Shown here piece by piece: positions 33,259 through 44,800 of a stretch of DNA of 64,000 bases (the stretch's first letter is position 1; every line of letters starts with the position of its first letter). Both the position numbers and the translations under genes were made by a program. Origin of the DNA: Arcuatula senhousia (taxonomy: Eukaryota > Mollusca > Bivalvia > Mytilida > Mytilidae). The notes below the pieces were generated by a model. The model made no database searches. It saw nothing but the letters and a program-made list of their open reading frames with translations, and was not told the DNA's origin. The DNA is taken from contig CAXARO010001763.1 of the NCBI GenBank assembly GCA_963971305.1, forward strand, positions 1-64,000. Reading direction: 5' to 3'.

Positions 33259-34768
33259 TATCACTTTTAGTACACGCCCCCTTTCCGAGGCATGCTGTAA
33301 AACAAGGTCGAATATAGTATGGTACAAATATTTAGAAAAGAAGAATTTTATTGGTAATTGGCTTATAACCGATAGTGTGGTATTCAAGCATGAAGATTCC
33401 GCCACACAAGCCTCTTTATAAGGGATACCTTATTATATTATTTTTTTTATGGAACTTGATAATTTGTAAATCAGAAAATTAGCAGTACAACCTCTATACA
33501 AACACAGTGTTTTTTTGTTTTTTTTAATTTTTTTGTTGGGGGGGTTGCATTCTAGGACACATCAGCTACATTAAAGAATTAAATCAAAACTCTAATAAAT
33601 ATGTATAGATTAAAGAAACCTTTCGTATGAGTGGGGAAATGAATATTGGTATTAGTGAGTACAGATCGAAAGCGGGTTATTCGCTCTAGCAGAGATCTCT
33701 ACGAATTTGTTCCTAATGCTGTTAAAGAATTTTCATGGTCCGGAATGACGATTAAAACCACATAAATCACCAATTATTTCATATATAATTTTAAAAAGGA
33801 TAGTATGTGAAAATTTTCATGCAACTCGGATTGAGAAGTCAGGGCAGAAGCAAGGAATTAGAATACAGATATCCGTGGTCCTTGATTTGGCTTTCCTGTT
33901 CGAACATTTTGGTATTGATTACTAGTACTTGTACAAATGCATTTTCATAGTTTTGGTTATTGATCTTCCAATGTTTTGACGTGAATGCTGTTGATGAGAG
34001 GTTACTCCTTGAAATTTTGAAATCGGCAAAATTAAATTAACCGTTTATTCCCGTATAAATAAATTCAAGAAAAGTATTTGTTAGGTGAAATTAAAATTAT
34101 AAACTTAAAAAATGGGTGGGAAATAATTGGATGTTCTATCATGTAATTAAATATGCCCAATTTATGTAGGCAACTACTATCAAATCCGTATAAACCGGTA
34201 AACAACATATATAAAGAGAGCTAGTTGAGTTTGCAGTTGCACGGACTCCGCGTGCTTTTTGATTGACAGGTGTAAATATTAATGCGTTGAATTGAATACC
34301 CTAATTTAAAATACTTATGATAAAAATATGTAATCTTAATATTTTTAACGCCGAATGTATTTGATAAATGTATTACATTTTATTCCAAGAAAAACAATTA
34401 TTTTTATTTATTTTTTTTATTTCTAGCATAATGATATTAAGCGGCATTCTTACATGTAAGGCGCATATTCGTTAAAAAACGGCATTCAATTTTTAATTTT
34501 TAATTTATGCTTCAGTATAAATATATTATTTTTATTCTATTTTTTTTTTCAAATTTCATTACATTAATTTACTTTAGACCATGAACATTTGTGTCATAGT
34601 ACATAAACCATTCCATGTTATACAGTGTGCCCCTTACCTGGCGACACAGGTGTTATGACCATATTAGGAGAGGGGCCCGAGGTAGGATCATTTTTCGATT
34701 TTTTTATTTGTGTTTTTTTAAAATAAAGAATACTCCAAAGAAAATACAAAATATTGCAGTATAAACAC
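33259..34768. other. Non-coding interval with a repeat scrap
   Basis: 33890-34060 shares TTTGGCTTTCCTGTTCGAAC, GTTTTGGTATTGA, GATGAGAGGTTACTCCTT and AATTAACCGTTT with 61505-61690. Otherwise featureless, AT-rich DNA. Confidence 0.5.
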
Positions 34769-34916
34769 AATAATAGTACACTGACTCGACATAAAATTGT
34801 ATTTATACGAATTCGGCTCGAAACAAGAAAACGCTCGGGAGACCCTCGCGTTTTCCTGTTTCTAAGCCTCATCCGTATAAAAATTTTATGTCGAGTCAGT
34901 GTACTATTATTGTATA
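34769..34916. mobile_element. About 150-bp snap-back hairpin element
   Basis: ACTGACTCGACATAAAATT followed by TATACG is mirrored by CGTATAAAAATTTTATGTCGAGTCAGT, with centre GAAAACGCTCGGGAGACCCTCGCG near 34835. The outer bases CAATAATAGTACACTGACTC also pair. It can fold almost completely, a MITE-like or inverted-duplication structure. No coding. Confidence 0.75.
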
Positions 34917-35211
34917 TGTCATGACAATGCATGTACTTTTTACAGAGTAAAATAATCACTTAATAATACGAATAATATCATATATAGCTGTTTATTTTGA
35001 TAATACATGTATCTTAACATGTTCTAACAAATATACAAAAAATCCAAACATTTAATATACGTTGAAATGTTAAAGATAAACGTCAAAATCTTAAATAGGG
35101 ACATTTCCGGTAGACATTTTGATAATTTTGATAATTCGAGCAACTGATGAAGAGAGTTTTTTTTTTAAAAGTATGAAATTAGACCGTTTAAATTTCAATT
35201 AAAAATATTTA
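34917..35211. other. Non-coding gap
   Basis: Nothing recognised. Confidence 0.3.
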
Positions 35212-35339
35212 CATCGTTGCATAAGACCAACAATTTGCGACGCTGATTTTTACGTGGTGACATTATTGCTAGACAAAAAGTAAGAAGAGTTCAGATATAA
35301 ATTGGATTGGCAGAGTGAAAACGCTTTGAAATTTTGATG
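35212..35339 (-). repeat. Inverted arm paired with 37023-37152
   Basis: Nearly identical in reverse complement to 37023-37152 (GCATAAGACCAACAATTTGC, TTGTCTAGCAATAATGTCAC on the other strand, GTGAAAACGCTTTGAAATTT). The arms enclose the GTCCGTC-type element at 35871-37003. Confidence 0.75.
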
Positions 35340-35870
35340 TATAAAAAAAGTACTTTAGGTTGATATATTTTTTGTTAAATTATGCTGATGCTAATTCCAC
35401 CCTTTGTAAGCTGATTTCTTACTTAATAATATACTTTTCAGTCAGGACAACCTCTTATTTCTGATTCTGTCCTTAATTTCTGTACTTTGCTTTTGAAAAA
35501 AAAACGATGAAAGACCTACAACTTAATGTAATGATGTCATAGAACATTCATTCGTGTTTGCTAAGTTTTACTGCCAAATTTCGCGGAACTATATTGAATT
35601 ATGTTCGATAATTACATGCCTTCTGTTAAATGGGACAACGAAAAGAGTTACGTTACCGGGGAAATCGATGGCGTATGAATTTTACATAAATCGGGGTTTT
35701 ATAAATTTTCCTTAAATGCAATTTAGGTAAATTAATTAGCTTTCATCTGGTATATAATACTTATTAACAATTTCATTGAAGATAGGGCATATAAAATACC
35801 GGAAATTAAGATTTACCCCTTTTTGTGTAATATAGCAGTTTTTTTATAACCCGCCTCTCCCACCCTTTTT

Positions 35871-37003
35871 AGCTCACCTGACCCGAAGGGTCATGTGAGT
35901 TATTGTCATCACTTGACGTCCGTCGTCCTTAAACTTTTTAAAACGTTAAGTGCCATTCTCTGTAAGAATCAGGCAATGGGTGAATCATGATGAAAAAATC
36001 ACACGAGTACAGTAACTGTTCAAAATGCTTAAAAAGTCACAAACAATGCATTGGCACTTTTTTTGAACGTCAGTAATTTGAGATATATTTTGGTTGAAAA
36101 GCATATAAAATTTGAATTTAAGGGAGATAACTCTGTCAAGTCACAATAAATTCCTATCATTTTAACAGATTTTTTTCTCCATCCTCTGACACTCGAGACA
36201 ACAACTAATGTTTGTTTCTTCATTAGAAGGCTATTTTGAATGACAATTTATTGTTAAAACTGTGTTTTTAAAATCATGATTCAAAGTTTTTAAATTTTGC
36301 CTGATTCTTACAGAGAACTGCACTTAACTCCTCTGACACCATAAGTCCAATTGAAACCAAATTTGGTATAGTTGTTCATTAGCATTGGGTGCTTAGAACA
36401 GATTTCGGGATTTTTGATTCGTCGTAAAACATGGCCGCCGTGGCTAAAAATAGAACATAGGGTAAAATGCAGTTTTTTTGCAAATAACTCAAAAACGGCT
36501 ACCTATATAACAATTCAAGGTAAAAGTAATCAGCACCTCAGATCTACCGACCCTGAAATTTTGAAGAAAATCCAACAACCCATGTAGGAGTTATTGCCCT
36601 TTTTGTGGATTTTTTGCAAATTTTGCACCTAATTACCTCAATATCTTGAAAACTATACAAAGATATTTGAGAAATTTAAATTGCATATTGTTAAGCACAT
36701 CAAGATCTACAAAACATGTAATAGGGTCAACCAAAGTAGGACCTTTCCTTTTAGGTGTTATTGCCCTTAGATTGTCAAAATTGAGCATCTTAACAGCATT
36801 TCCTCATTACATTGAAAACGTCAACTCCTCTAACACTTTATAAGTCCAATTGGAACCAAACTTGATATAGTTGTTTATTAGCATTAGCTATAGGTGTGTA
36901 GAATTAATGTGGGGATTTTTGATTGGTCGTAAAACATGGCCACTGTGGCTAAAAATAGAACATAGGGCTAAATGGCAGTTTTTTTGCAAATAACTCAAAA
37001 ACG
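35871..37003 (-). repeat. Large CACCTGACCCGAAGGGTCA element, fragment
   Basis: Minus-strand copy. The + strand begins AGCTCACCTGACCCGAAGGG and CACTTGACGTCCGTCGTCC, then units of about 540 bp with GTCCAATTGAAACCAAATTT, AAAACATGGCCGCCGTGGCT, GCAAATAACTCAAAAACGG and CAACCCATGTAGGAGTTATT. It matches 61714-63532 inverted. A TTAA-flanked MITE (35950-36323) sits in it, and it is truncated at about 37003 by the inverted arm. Confidence 0.8.
35950..36323. mobile_element. 374-bp MITE at a TTAA target
   Basis: TIRs of about 27 bp: GTGCCATTCTCTGTAAGAAT on the left against GTGCAGTTCTCTGTAAGAAT (reverse complement of the right end), 25 of 27 matching. TTAA occurs immediately outside both ends (35946-35949 and 36324-36327). 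The corresponding uninserted site, a single TTAA in the same context, is present at about 63440 (minus strand). This fits TTAA-specific (piggyBac- or Kolobok-like) transposition. Confidence 0.85.
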
Positions 37004-37022
37004 GTGACAGAGTTTTATTATT

Positions 37023-37201
37023 CATCAAAATTTCAAAGCGTTTTCACTCTGCCAGTCCAATTTATATCTGAACTCTTCTTATCTTTTTGTCTAGCAATAA
37101 TGTCACCGCGTAAAAAATCATCGTCGCAAATTGTTGGTCTTATGCAACGATATAAAAATTCCCCTAACGGTACAGTTACTTCAAGGTTAGCAGACATATC
37201 T
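37023..37201 (+). repeat. Inverted arm plus short ORF start
   Basis: 37023-37152 is the inverted partner of 35212-35339. ATG at 37100 opens a short basic reading frame (SPRKKSSSQIVGLMQRYK) that stops at 37210. It may be the start of the protein of the element that carried the RecQ-like gene downstream. Tentative. Confidence 0.4.
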
Positions 37202-37559
37202 ATCCAATAAGTTTAAAAACAATTGTCACAAACAATGTTTAGAGTTTTCCACAGCCAACTTTTTGATAAAAACGAAAAAGAATGAATTCCATTCAGATAA
37301 AGATCTTTGAATTTGTAAATATACTTGGAGCTGACCGAACGGTCGTGTTTTCTTTTAGTATTTTTAAGAAGGTCCTTAGAAAAATTAGGGGTGCCTAAAC
37401 TCAAATGAGAGTAAGAACTCCATCGTTTAGCTGTTCCACCCGGTCTTGGAGTATGAGGTCGTCTTCCGAAAACAATTCTGGATTACGATGACTAACAGTT
37501 TCATTATAATTTAAAACAAATACAATATTGGATAAAACAGGGAGATTCGCAATCGCGCG

Positions 37560-38425
37560 TCCGCCTTATAGTAATAGACGAGGCACACTGCATATCTGAA
37601 TAGGGAGAAGACTTCAGGGCAGACAACCAGCGTTTAAATGAATTGAGAGGCTTTTTTCACTTTCTCAGTCATGGCGTTAACTGCAACTTCCACAAACATA
37701 GTTAAGGCCGACATCATGCAGCATCAAAGAAGATACAGACATCATTTTTAAATCCCCTGATCGGCCTAATATATACATAAAACTAAGAAAGAATGAAAAT
37801 AGTGCAGACATAGAAGTTTCCCTTGCCTGGCTAATTGATCATTTGAAAAGAGACGGCGAGAAGGCAAAGAAAACAATCGTTTATTGTAGATCTATTGACC
37901 GTATATCCGACCCATTTGTTTCGATTACAGACGCTCTTTGCACACGTGCATATAAAGATGAAGCCAATCTCCCGAGACTTTGCTTATTGGGATGTTTCAC
38001 AAAGCTACCCACCAAGATTCTAAAATTAGCATTTTGTCCACATTCAAAAGAGAGGACAGTACTTTCTGATGTGTTAAAACCAGAGCAGCGTTAGAAATGG
38101 GTATAAATATCAGAGTTATCGATCTTGTTGTACATTATGGGAGTCCCAAATCCGTTTTGTCATCCTGGCAAGAAGCAGGGAGATGCGCTAGGGATGGAAG
38201 GGTTGGGCATAGCCTAATCCTTTACGATAACTTTACCCAGGCTATCAAATCAACCAACAAGGATACATCTTTGATAATAAAAAAATCAGAGAAAGAAAAT
38301 ACGAGGATCCCAAGATATGCATGAGAACAAAAATAATAAATCTGTTTTCTGTTGAGGGTGTAGAAAACCATGATAAACCAACATCGTGTGACTGCTGTGA
38401 CAATCCCTGATGCAAATGCCGGCTT
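37560..38425 (+). pseudogene. RecQ-like DNA helicase pseudogene
   Basis: RLIVIDEAHCISE (about 37563) is a DEAH-box motif; the next codon is TAG where tryptophan is usual, then GEDFRAD. IVYCRSIDRIS (about 37876), then ALEMGINIRVIDLVVHYG split by a stop at 38094-38096, then SWQEAGRCARDGR (38166), containing the Q-x-x-GR-x-x-RDG motif VI. A cysteine-rich CDCCDNP-stop-CKC tail (about 38389-38415) resembles the RecQ zinc-binding region. At least three stops or frameshifts. RecQ helicases unwind DNA 3' to 5'. Multi-copy RecQ-like genes in molluscs suggest mobile-element carriage here, which is inferred. Confidence 0.8.
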
Positions 38426-39879
38426 GTACTTGTTGTAATATTTGCGCTAAACTTTAAAGAAGATGAATTTTTGTCCTAGGCTTATTATTCAACGAGATTA
38501 TTCTTATATGACATTATATATTGTGAAATTATAAATGACAAGAACTTTTTTGTGTTAATTAATTGCATGTAGCTTGTGGTGGATGAGAATTGCCTCGCTC
38601 TCCCTTTCTACAGTATTAGTATTTGTATAAAGTTAAATTATTTCAAACAAAATTAAGAGTATTATTTACACTAAAGGTTGGAAATCAGATTCCATTCTTC
38701 TAATAAACTTGGGAAAAAAAAACATAATGATATAAATATACTGATATCTCCATGCTGTAATGAACACGATATAGCGGAAAGTTCGTTTTCCGTTATATGT
38801 ATCTGCTATATAAATTATGTCATGGCGGCACTCATGAACGTCGCTTCAGGTGAAGAAAGTGTTATTGTAGATGGGATTTGTATCAGTCTAAAGGTAAATA
38901 GCATAGATAGCATATATTTATATCACTTTAAGTAAATAAAACTTCAAACACTCGAAACTTTGACATTTCGAAAATTTTACGTGAAAAATTGCTTCCGGCA
39001 TAAGACTTCGAGGGGCACATATAAATATCCAAATGAAGACGTCGTGCCCCATACGATGTCTAATGTTATAGGAACTATATCAAGGCTCAACTTGCAGTCA
39101 GTAATAATTATAATTCTTTATTGCAAAATTACATCCATAAAGGTCAAGCAATACATAGAGTAACAAACATACAACATATAAACAGTTTAAATAACACATT
39201 AACATCACATAAGCCAGCGCTCCGCAGATAGCCCTGCTTTTTCTTATGGGGCAGGACCCCCTTTACTTAAATATCTGTAGCGGTTCAACTGTTTTTCTAG
39301 CATAGCTACATGTATACATCAAGTGGTTCATAAATCAACAAACTTTGAGAAAAATAGGTCATTATGTATATAAAAATAAATTTTGCATTACACTGTTGCC
39401 ATGGGAACAGCAATAATTTGCTTCAAAAACAGTGTCAACAGACTTTTTTCGCATGAAATTTGAACACTCTTCTTCCCAAATATGTTGACATTTTATTTCC
39501 TGTAGAGTAGATGTTGAATTTTGAGAAAAATAGCCTCAACCTTGGTCATCGCCGTTTTGATTTTGCGCTATCTTAAGGGCCATAAAAAGTTTTTATTTTA
39601 AAGCATAAAAAATACCTAAATATACACCATCCTAGTTTCTCTTTGCATCCGCCATGTTGTTTACATATAAAGCTAGCAACACTTAATTATGTATCAAAAT
39701 TTTTGGGAAGTGCCAAATGTCACATTTTTTCAAATGAAAATATATAATATTAGGTAACCATAGCAACAGGTTTTTTTATTTTCTATATTTTCAACCCTAG
39801 CCTTTGGGAAACTAATACCCATCTGTGGAAAGCCTGCTAAGAAAAAAAATCATGTAGAATTAAGCATTAGCTGACATGG
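38426..39879. other. Non-coding interval
   Basis: 39109-39235 (TAATTATAATTCTTTATTGC and on) looks like the 3' end of a minus-strand LINE or SINE. The 38678-38935 ORF (85 aa) is not recognised and could be a decayed end of the RecQ-like gene's element. No other features. Confidence 0.35.
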
Positions 39880-40348
39880 TGAGTGAGTGAGTTGGTTTTT
39901 ACGCCTGTGCAACGTTGTATAGGTTATTTACAGGCGATGAACATGAAAGGGATGATAAAATGAACATGAAATGATGATGATAAATGAAATATGGGGTGGG
40001 AGACAAAGGACCGGTAAATTTTGAAGAACCACAGAAAAAGGGGAGAGGTGGGTAGGGGCGAAAAATTTTGCCTATGTGGTGCACTACTTGGCAGTTCACA
40101 AAGGGGTCTTTTACGTGCATGAAGCGTGGCATTCTCCACACACGTTGGCCCACTATGGTCGGCGGTCAGGGTTTCCGTATTATAGACCTGACAACCCCCG
40201 CGGACGAGGGCCACCCTATTCAGCCACCTAGGGTACACACATGGTCGCTCTGTGGGCTGAGCACTGACCCGACGTCAGAATCCCAAGACCCTTAGTCGCC
40301 TTTTACGACAAGCTAGGCTCTGCTGCGGGCCTATTCGCCATCCGGGAC
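39880..40348 (-). mobile_element. SINE-like retroposon (CACTCACTCAC family) with 13-bp target duplication
   Basis: TTAGCTGACATGG stands at both sides (39867-39879 and 40349-40361). The body matches 49520-50010 and 52332-52820 in reverse complement: tail GTGAGTGAGTGAGTTGG on the left, GGCGAATAGGCCCGCAGCAG head on the right. Variable 12-13-bp duplications and a simple-repeat tail fit LINE-mediated retroposition. Confidence 0.85.
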
Positions 40349-40394
40349 TTAGCTGACATGGACCTGTTTCTCAATTCTAATGACTGTTGAATAA

Positions 40395-40680
40395 AGTCCC
40401 AAGGATCAGCCAATAACTCATTTGTCGGGGATTAATAGAAATCTAATTCTATTTATAGGGCTTAAGTTGGGGAATTGGTTGTTAAAGTTATTTTTTATAT
40501 CATCGAAAATAATATTTCGTAGATTATCGTTATATGTACAATTTAGAAAAAAGTGAAATTCGTCTTCAAGGATATTGCAACAATTACAGAGTCTTTCTGG
40601 TCTAGGAATTTTCTTGTATCGCCCGGTTTCGATAAATAGACAATGATCGCTATTCAAAGATAGATATTTAAATCTTACTA
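40395..40680 (-). pseudogene. LINE ORF2 C-terminal fragment
   Basis: The minus strand reads HCLFIETGRYKKIPRPERLC, then CNILEDEFHFFLNC: the GRY/R.C..C...HF...C zinc-knuckle region of non-LTR reverse transcriptases. 79 residues remain, 5'-truncated. Confidence 0.7.
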
Positions 40681-40689
40681 AAAATACAA

Positions 40690-40915
40690 TTCAAAGCACG
40701 AGCGGTTTGGTTGGTAAGGTTGAAGCAAGCAAAACTAGCTTATGCCAAAGTTTGGTCAAAGGCAAACCAAACAACCGATTTGGTTTGGTGTGCATTCAAA
40801 CTCAAAATTCAAACTAGAAAAAGAGAACCATGGTATGCTGGCTGGTTTTGTAAAGCAAACCAAATCAAACTAGAAAATAAACCATTGGCTTGCCCAAAAT
40901 TTACTTTTTAACAGG
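40690..40915. repeat. GTTTGGTTTG/CAAACCAAAC-rich stretch
   Basis: The motif and its complement alternate at least six times, e.g. GCGGTTTGGTTGG, GCAAACCAAACAACCG, TTGGTTTGGTG and AAGCAAACCAAATC, so the region can form several small hairpins. Not coding. Confidence 0.5.
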
Positions 40916-41244
40916 TTAGGTTTAGAACCATCTTTAGTGTTACTTAGCCACGAAACACCAACTGACTTACCCATTCAATCATTTGATGAATATGGGATAT
41001 AAAAGACGATTAAAGACATACATTTTGAGCAGAAGTGCACGAATGGATGAGCGGTTTCAAAATGGTGGCCGATAATATATCGTTATTTGCTTTATTGGCC
41101 GATAACTTAAAACCTTTATTGAGAATCTACTTATTTTTACTATTCTAATCTTAATACCGTTACATTTATACACAAACTGACTCTGTAAACTACAATTTTA
41201 GGTTCAAGACAGTACCATCTTCATGGCGATCTTAAGTAGGTACA

Positions 41245-41879
41245 ATGTATGCCTTTGACCAATTACAAGAGTTGTTACATGATGAGGTCCTTTATATTGT
41301 CCAGATGTACTTTGAACTTAAAGTAGTACAGAACGATGGCGGGACTTTGTTTTTATTTTTACAGAAAAGGCTTCACGAGCTGTTTCATTATTGTTACGAG
41401 ACGCCATGTTGCTGCACCGAAACGTCATGCGATTCAATTAGAAAACAAAGATCTTTTTCAAAAGAACAATTCTTTTTGTTGTTTGAAAATGATACATCAG
41501 TTAAGCCTATTCATGAAAAGAATGAAAAGGGGCGAATTACTCTACATTGTATTTGCCCATTGTCACCAAAGTCTTCAACAAAGGTGGCTGCTCTAGATTT
41601 AACTCTTATCAACTGTCTAATAAAAACATGTCGCCAAACACCTGCCGGTAATCCTCAATGGCTGAAAGATATCTTGTATGTAAGAAATAAAATGAGTCAT
41701 GTTGGTGATGCAAGTACTGTAACTGATATGCAGATTGGAGAATGGTGGAAAAAGCCGTTAACATTGCTAGTACTGTTGGTGAAATTTATCGAGAAGCAGT
41801 TAAAAAGAGGATCGAAAGAATGAAGAATTTTCAGACCGAACATACAGAAATGGACAAAAAATTTGATGACTTTAAACAA
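41245..41879 (+). CDS. HEPN gene exon 1 (HEPN domain, apparent frameshift)
   Basis: Opens at ATG 41245 (in-frame stop at 41236-41238). About 170 residues precede the frameshift: LQELLHDEVLYIVQMYFELK, a cysteine-rich loop (ETPCCCTETSCDS), then LDLTLINCLIKTC, WLKDILYVRNKMSH and MQIGEWWKK. At the AAAAAG run (about 41748-41753) the family-like continuation (VNIASTVGEIYREAVKKRIE) moves to the next frame and runs to FDDFKQ before donor GTAAGC at 41880. This is a one-base difference in a homopolymer: a true pseudogenising mutation, a polymorphism or an assembly error. Confidence 0.7.
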
Positions 41880-44800
41880 GTAAGCATATACAGTATTAAT
41901 ATTTCCGAATTTTCATTTGTCCTTATTTGGTTTTTTATATAAATAAAACATATAAACCAGGAACTTTTTGGAGCCTCAAATCTTTCGACTTAAGTCCATA
42001 TTTCTTTTTGTTGATAAGTTCTTGGTTGCTTTAAATGTCAACAAAAGTTAAAAAAAACAGAGCAACCAATAAATCCGAAATGGCAGAGACAAAACCAGTA
42101 AACACCAACGAAAACAAGATGTAAAAGAAAAACAAAATAGAAACATATAACACAAAAATAGAAAAAAACCTGAATTTTGCTAAAATTTATGCTCAACAAA
42201 CAAATATGCCTTATTTAATTTTTAGAAATTCCTTATAATTAATTACCTAATTGCAAAATACTCTCACTTTTAATGACTTTGACATTCATCGACCTTTTTT
42301 ATATCTCGTTTCTTCACATTTTGTTATCTTAAAAAAAGAAAACTATTTCATAGCTTTAGTGGAAGTGTATCTTAAATTTAAACAACGTTTTATATTTATG
42401 ATTTTTTAGAAGATAGTCAATGCTCTTCAGAACATTGGTATACAAGTCGGTAAGTTTTAGAAAAAAAAACCCCAATAAATTAGAATACTGACATACATAT
42501 GTCAGCATAGACCCTGTTGGCATGCTGCCTACATGTAATACAACAATTAGGTTTTGTTTTAAATAACTGTACTGGCAATAGTTTTTCAGTTTAATGTTCA
42601 ATAGACATTGTTGCCCTTGGACAAACAGACTGAGTATAAGTAATTTGAAGTTTTACGCTATATAGCTTATCTAAACGCGATGGACATGAAAATGATGATA
42701 AAATAAACATTAATGATAATGAGGTATATGGTGGCGAAAAACAAAGGAACAGTAGATTTTAAAGAACAGGGGAAAAGAAAGAGGTGGGTAGGGGTGGAAA
42801 ATTTATGTAGTTTGCGGTGTGGCGATCGACAAAGGGGAATTTTACGTGCATGAGTGAATAAATGAAGGTAATAACAAAACTAGGTATAATTGTGTTGGGA
42901 TGCCAACACACAAGTCGCCCAAAATCGCCTTGGATAGAGTTCCATTCAAATCATTGCATCAAAATAAGTCTAGAAATCAAATTTCGTTGAAATCGGACAA
43001 AGTTGACGTTTTTAGGGGGGCGGGTGTAGTAAAATGGCCGCCATTTTGAAACTGTAAGTCGGATTTCAAATCCGGTCACAGATTTGAGCTCAGCATACCC
43101 GCTTTACCCAGGTGACCAATTTTCAAGACGATCCGATGAAAAAAAAATTTCCGCCCACTTTTTCCGATTGCCGCCATTTTGAAACGGCGGCCATCTTGAA
43201 AATTTTAAAAGTGCATTACACAACTTTGAGTGACCCACTATCCAATCTCACAAGTGTTATTCAATTTCCTTGGACCGTTTTCTTGTACATGTATTAGGGA
43301 GGACAAATTTTCGATAAAGAATCAGAATAATTATATATAAATATACAAATTAATGTGGTAAAAACTTCTTTTGATAGTTTAGCCTTTATTATATGTTGCA
43401 GCAAAAAAATAAAAACACCATTGGATTAAGACATGTTTTTTCTAGAATCAAGTGTAAGATAATTTTGATAAAAGTTGTAATAAAATTGCAATCGGCCTGT
43501 AAACTTTTGAAGCGGACAGGTTTTAAATTAGGTCATGGAAGCCATTATCCTCACCAGCAAGACAGAAATGTACTAGGGGATTTCCCAGTTTTAATCAACC
43601 AATAATATCTGAGAAAGATCAATCAGAAAGCTTCACCCGGTGCAAGGTCAACAGCACCTGGTTTGACCCCTTGCAAGTTTACATCAATGTTATTTATAGA
43701 TATTCACCTGGTGAAACGCACTCATTTAACCTTTCCCTTCAGTATACTTATAAAGGTAGTATCTAGAGGATATTCCGAAAGATTAATCCGGTGTGAGGTC
43801 AAGAGCACCCGGTTTGACCCTTTGGTATAAAAAGGCAATTGAAATTTCACGTGGTCACTTTTATGTAAACTGGCCATTAAAGAATCGATGTATTCGGGAT
43901 TTATTTATCTGCTTTTTTAAGGTAAGTGTTTGTCATTTTGAAAACATAATTATACGTTATTTTATATTTGATATATATTTAGATTTTCAAACACGTCGAT
44001 CTAGTTTTTATAGATTTACAAAATGTATTTATTAAACTTTATTTTAATAGGGACAGACCATTTAACTTGAAGGGGGGGCTTGGTTTTTTGTTTTGGTCAG
44101 AAAATTTTTTCCCCTCGGTAAAAAATATTTATTTTTTCGAAGGTGTCTCAACAGAATATTTGTTTTTCGTTATTATCATTGTTTTATATGGCAGAAATTC
44201 ATCAAAAATAATTTTCAGAATATTTTTTAAGGAAAAAACCAAGCTCCCCCTTTCAAGTTAATTGTCAGAACCTTGATAAAAATAGTTTTTACAATACTTG
44301 ATGAGTCTTGAATAGACGAAACGCGCACGCGTCAGGCGTAACAAAATTTATTGTCTGGAATTTTGTTGTTATTTTTATTTGACACTTATAACCTTTCGAG
44401 AAAAAAAGGAAATATATTATCAATAACGTTTTTGTGTGGATTCAAAAAGTTTCATCGCTTTTTCTTCTGAATGTGCATATGCGGAATTGACAATGTTTAC
44501 ACAATTTGAGGGAAACTTTTTAAATATAAAAATTGATGTTATGTTTATGTGGGTGTGTGTACATGAAGCATAGTTGCAAATCGAATTATGGTTTAATTAT
44601 GGTCGACTATTTTTCTTGAACGATTTGCTGTTTCGTTCAAAGCGGTTAAAAATTAGTTATATTTAACGGCAAAAGTTTAGGCCTTGTTCAAATGAAAAAT
44701 CCCGGTAATAAAATTATTAATTTCGGACGCGCAGCGTGCCGGTTGGAAAAATATTTTCGTAATTATTTCCTCAACAACTACTAATCACAGCCTCTTGATA

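Noticed and set aside
44067..44261. 64-residue ORF
   Set aside because: It coincides with a 190-bp MITE with inverted ends.
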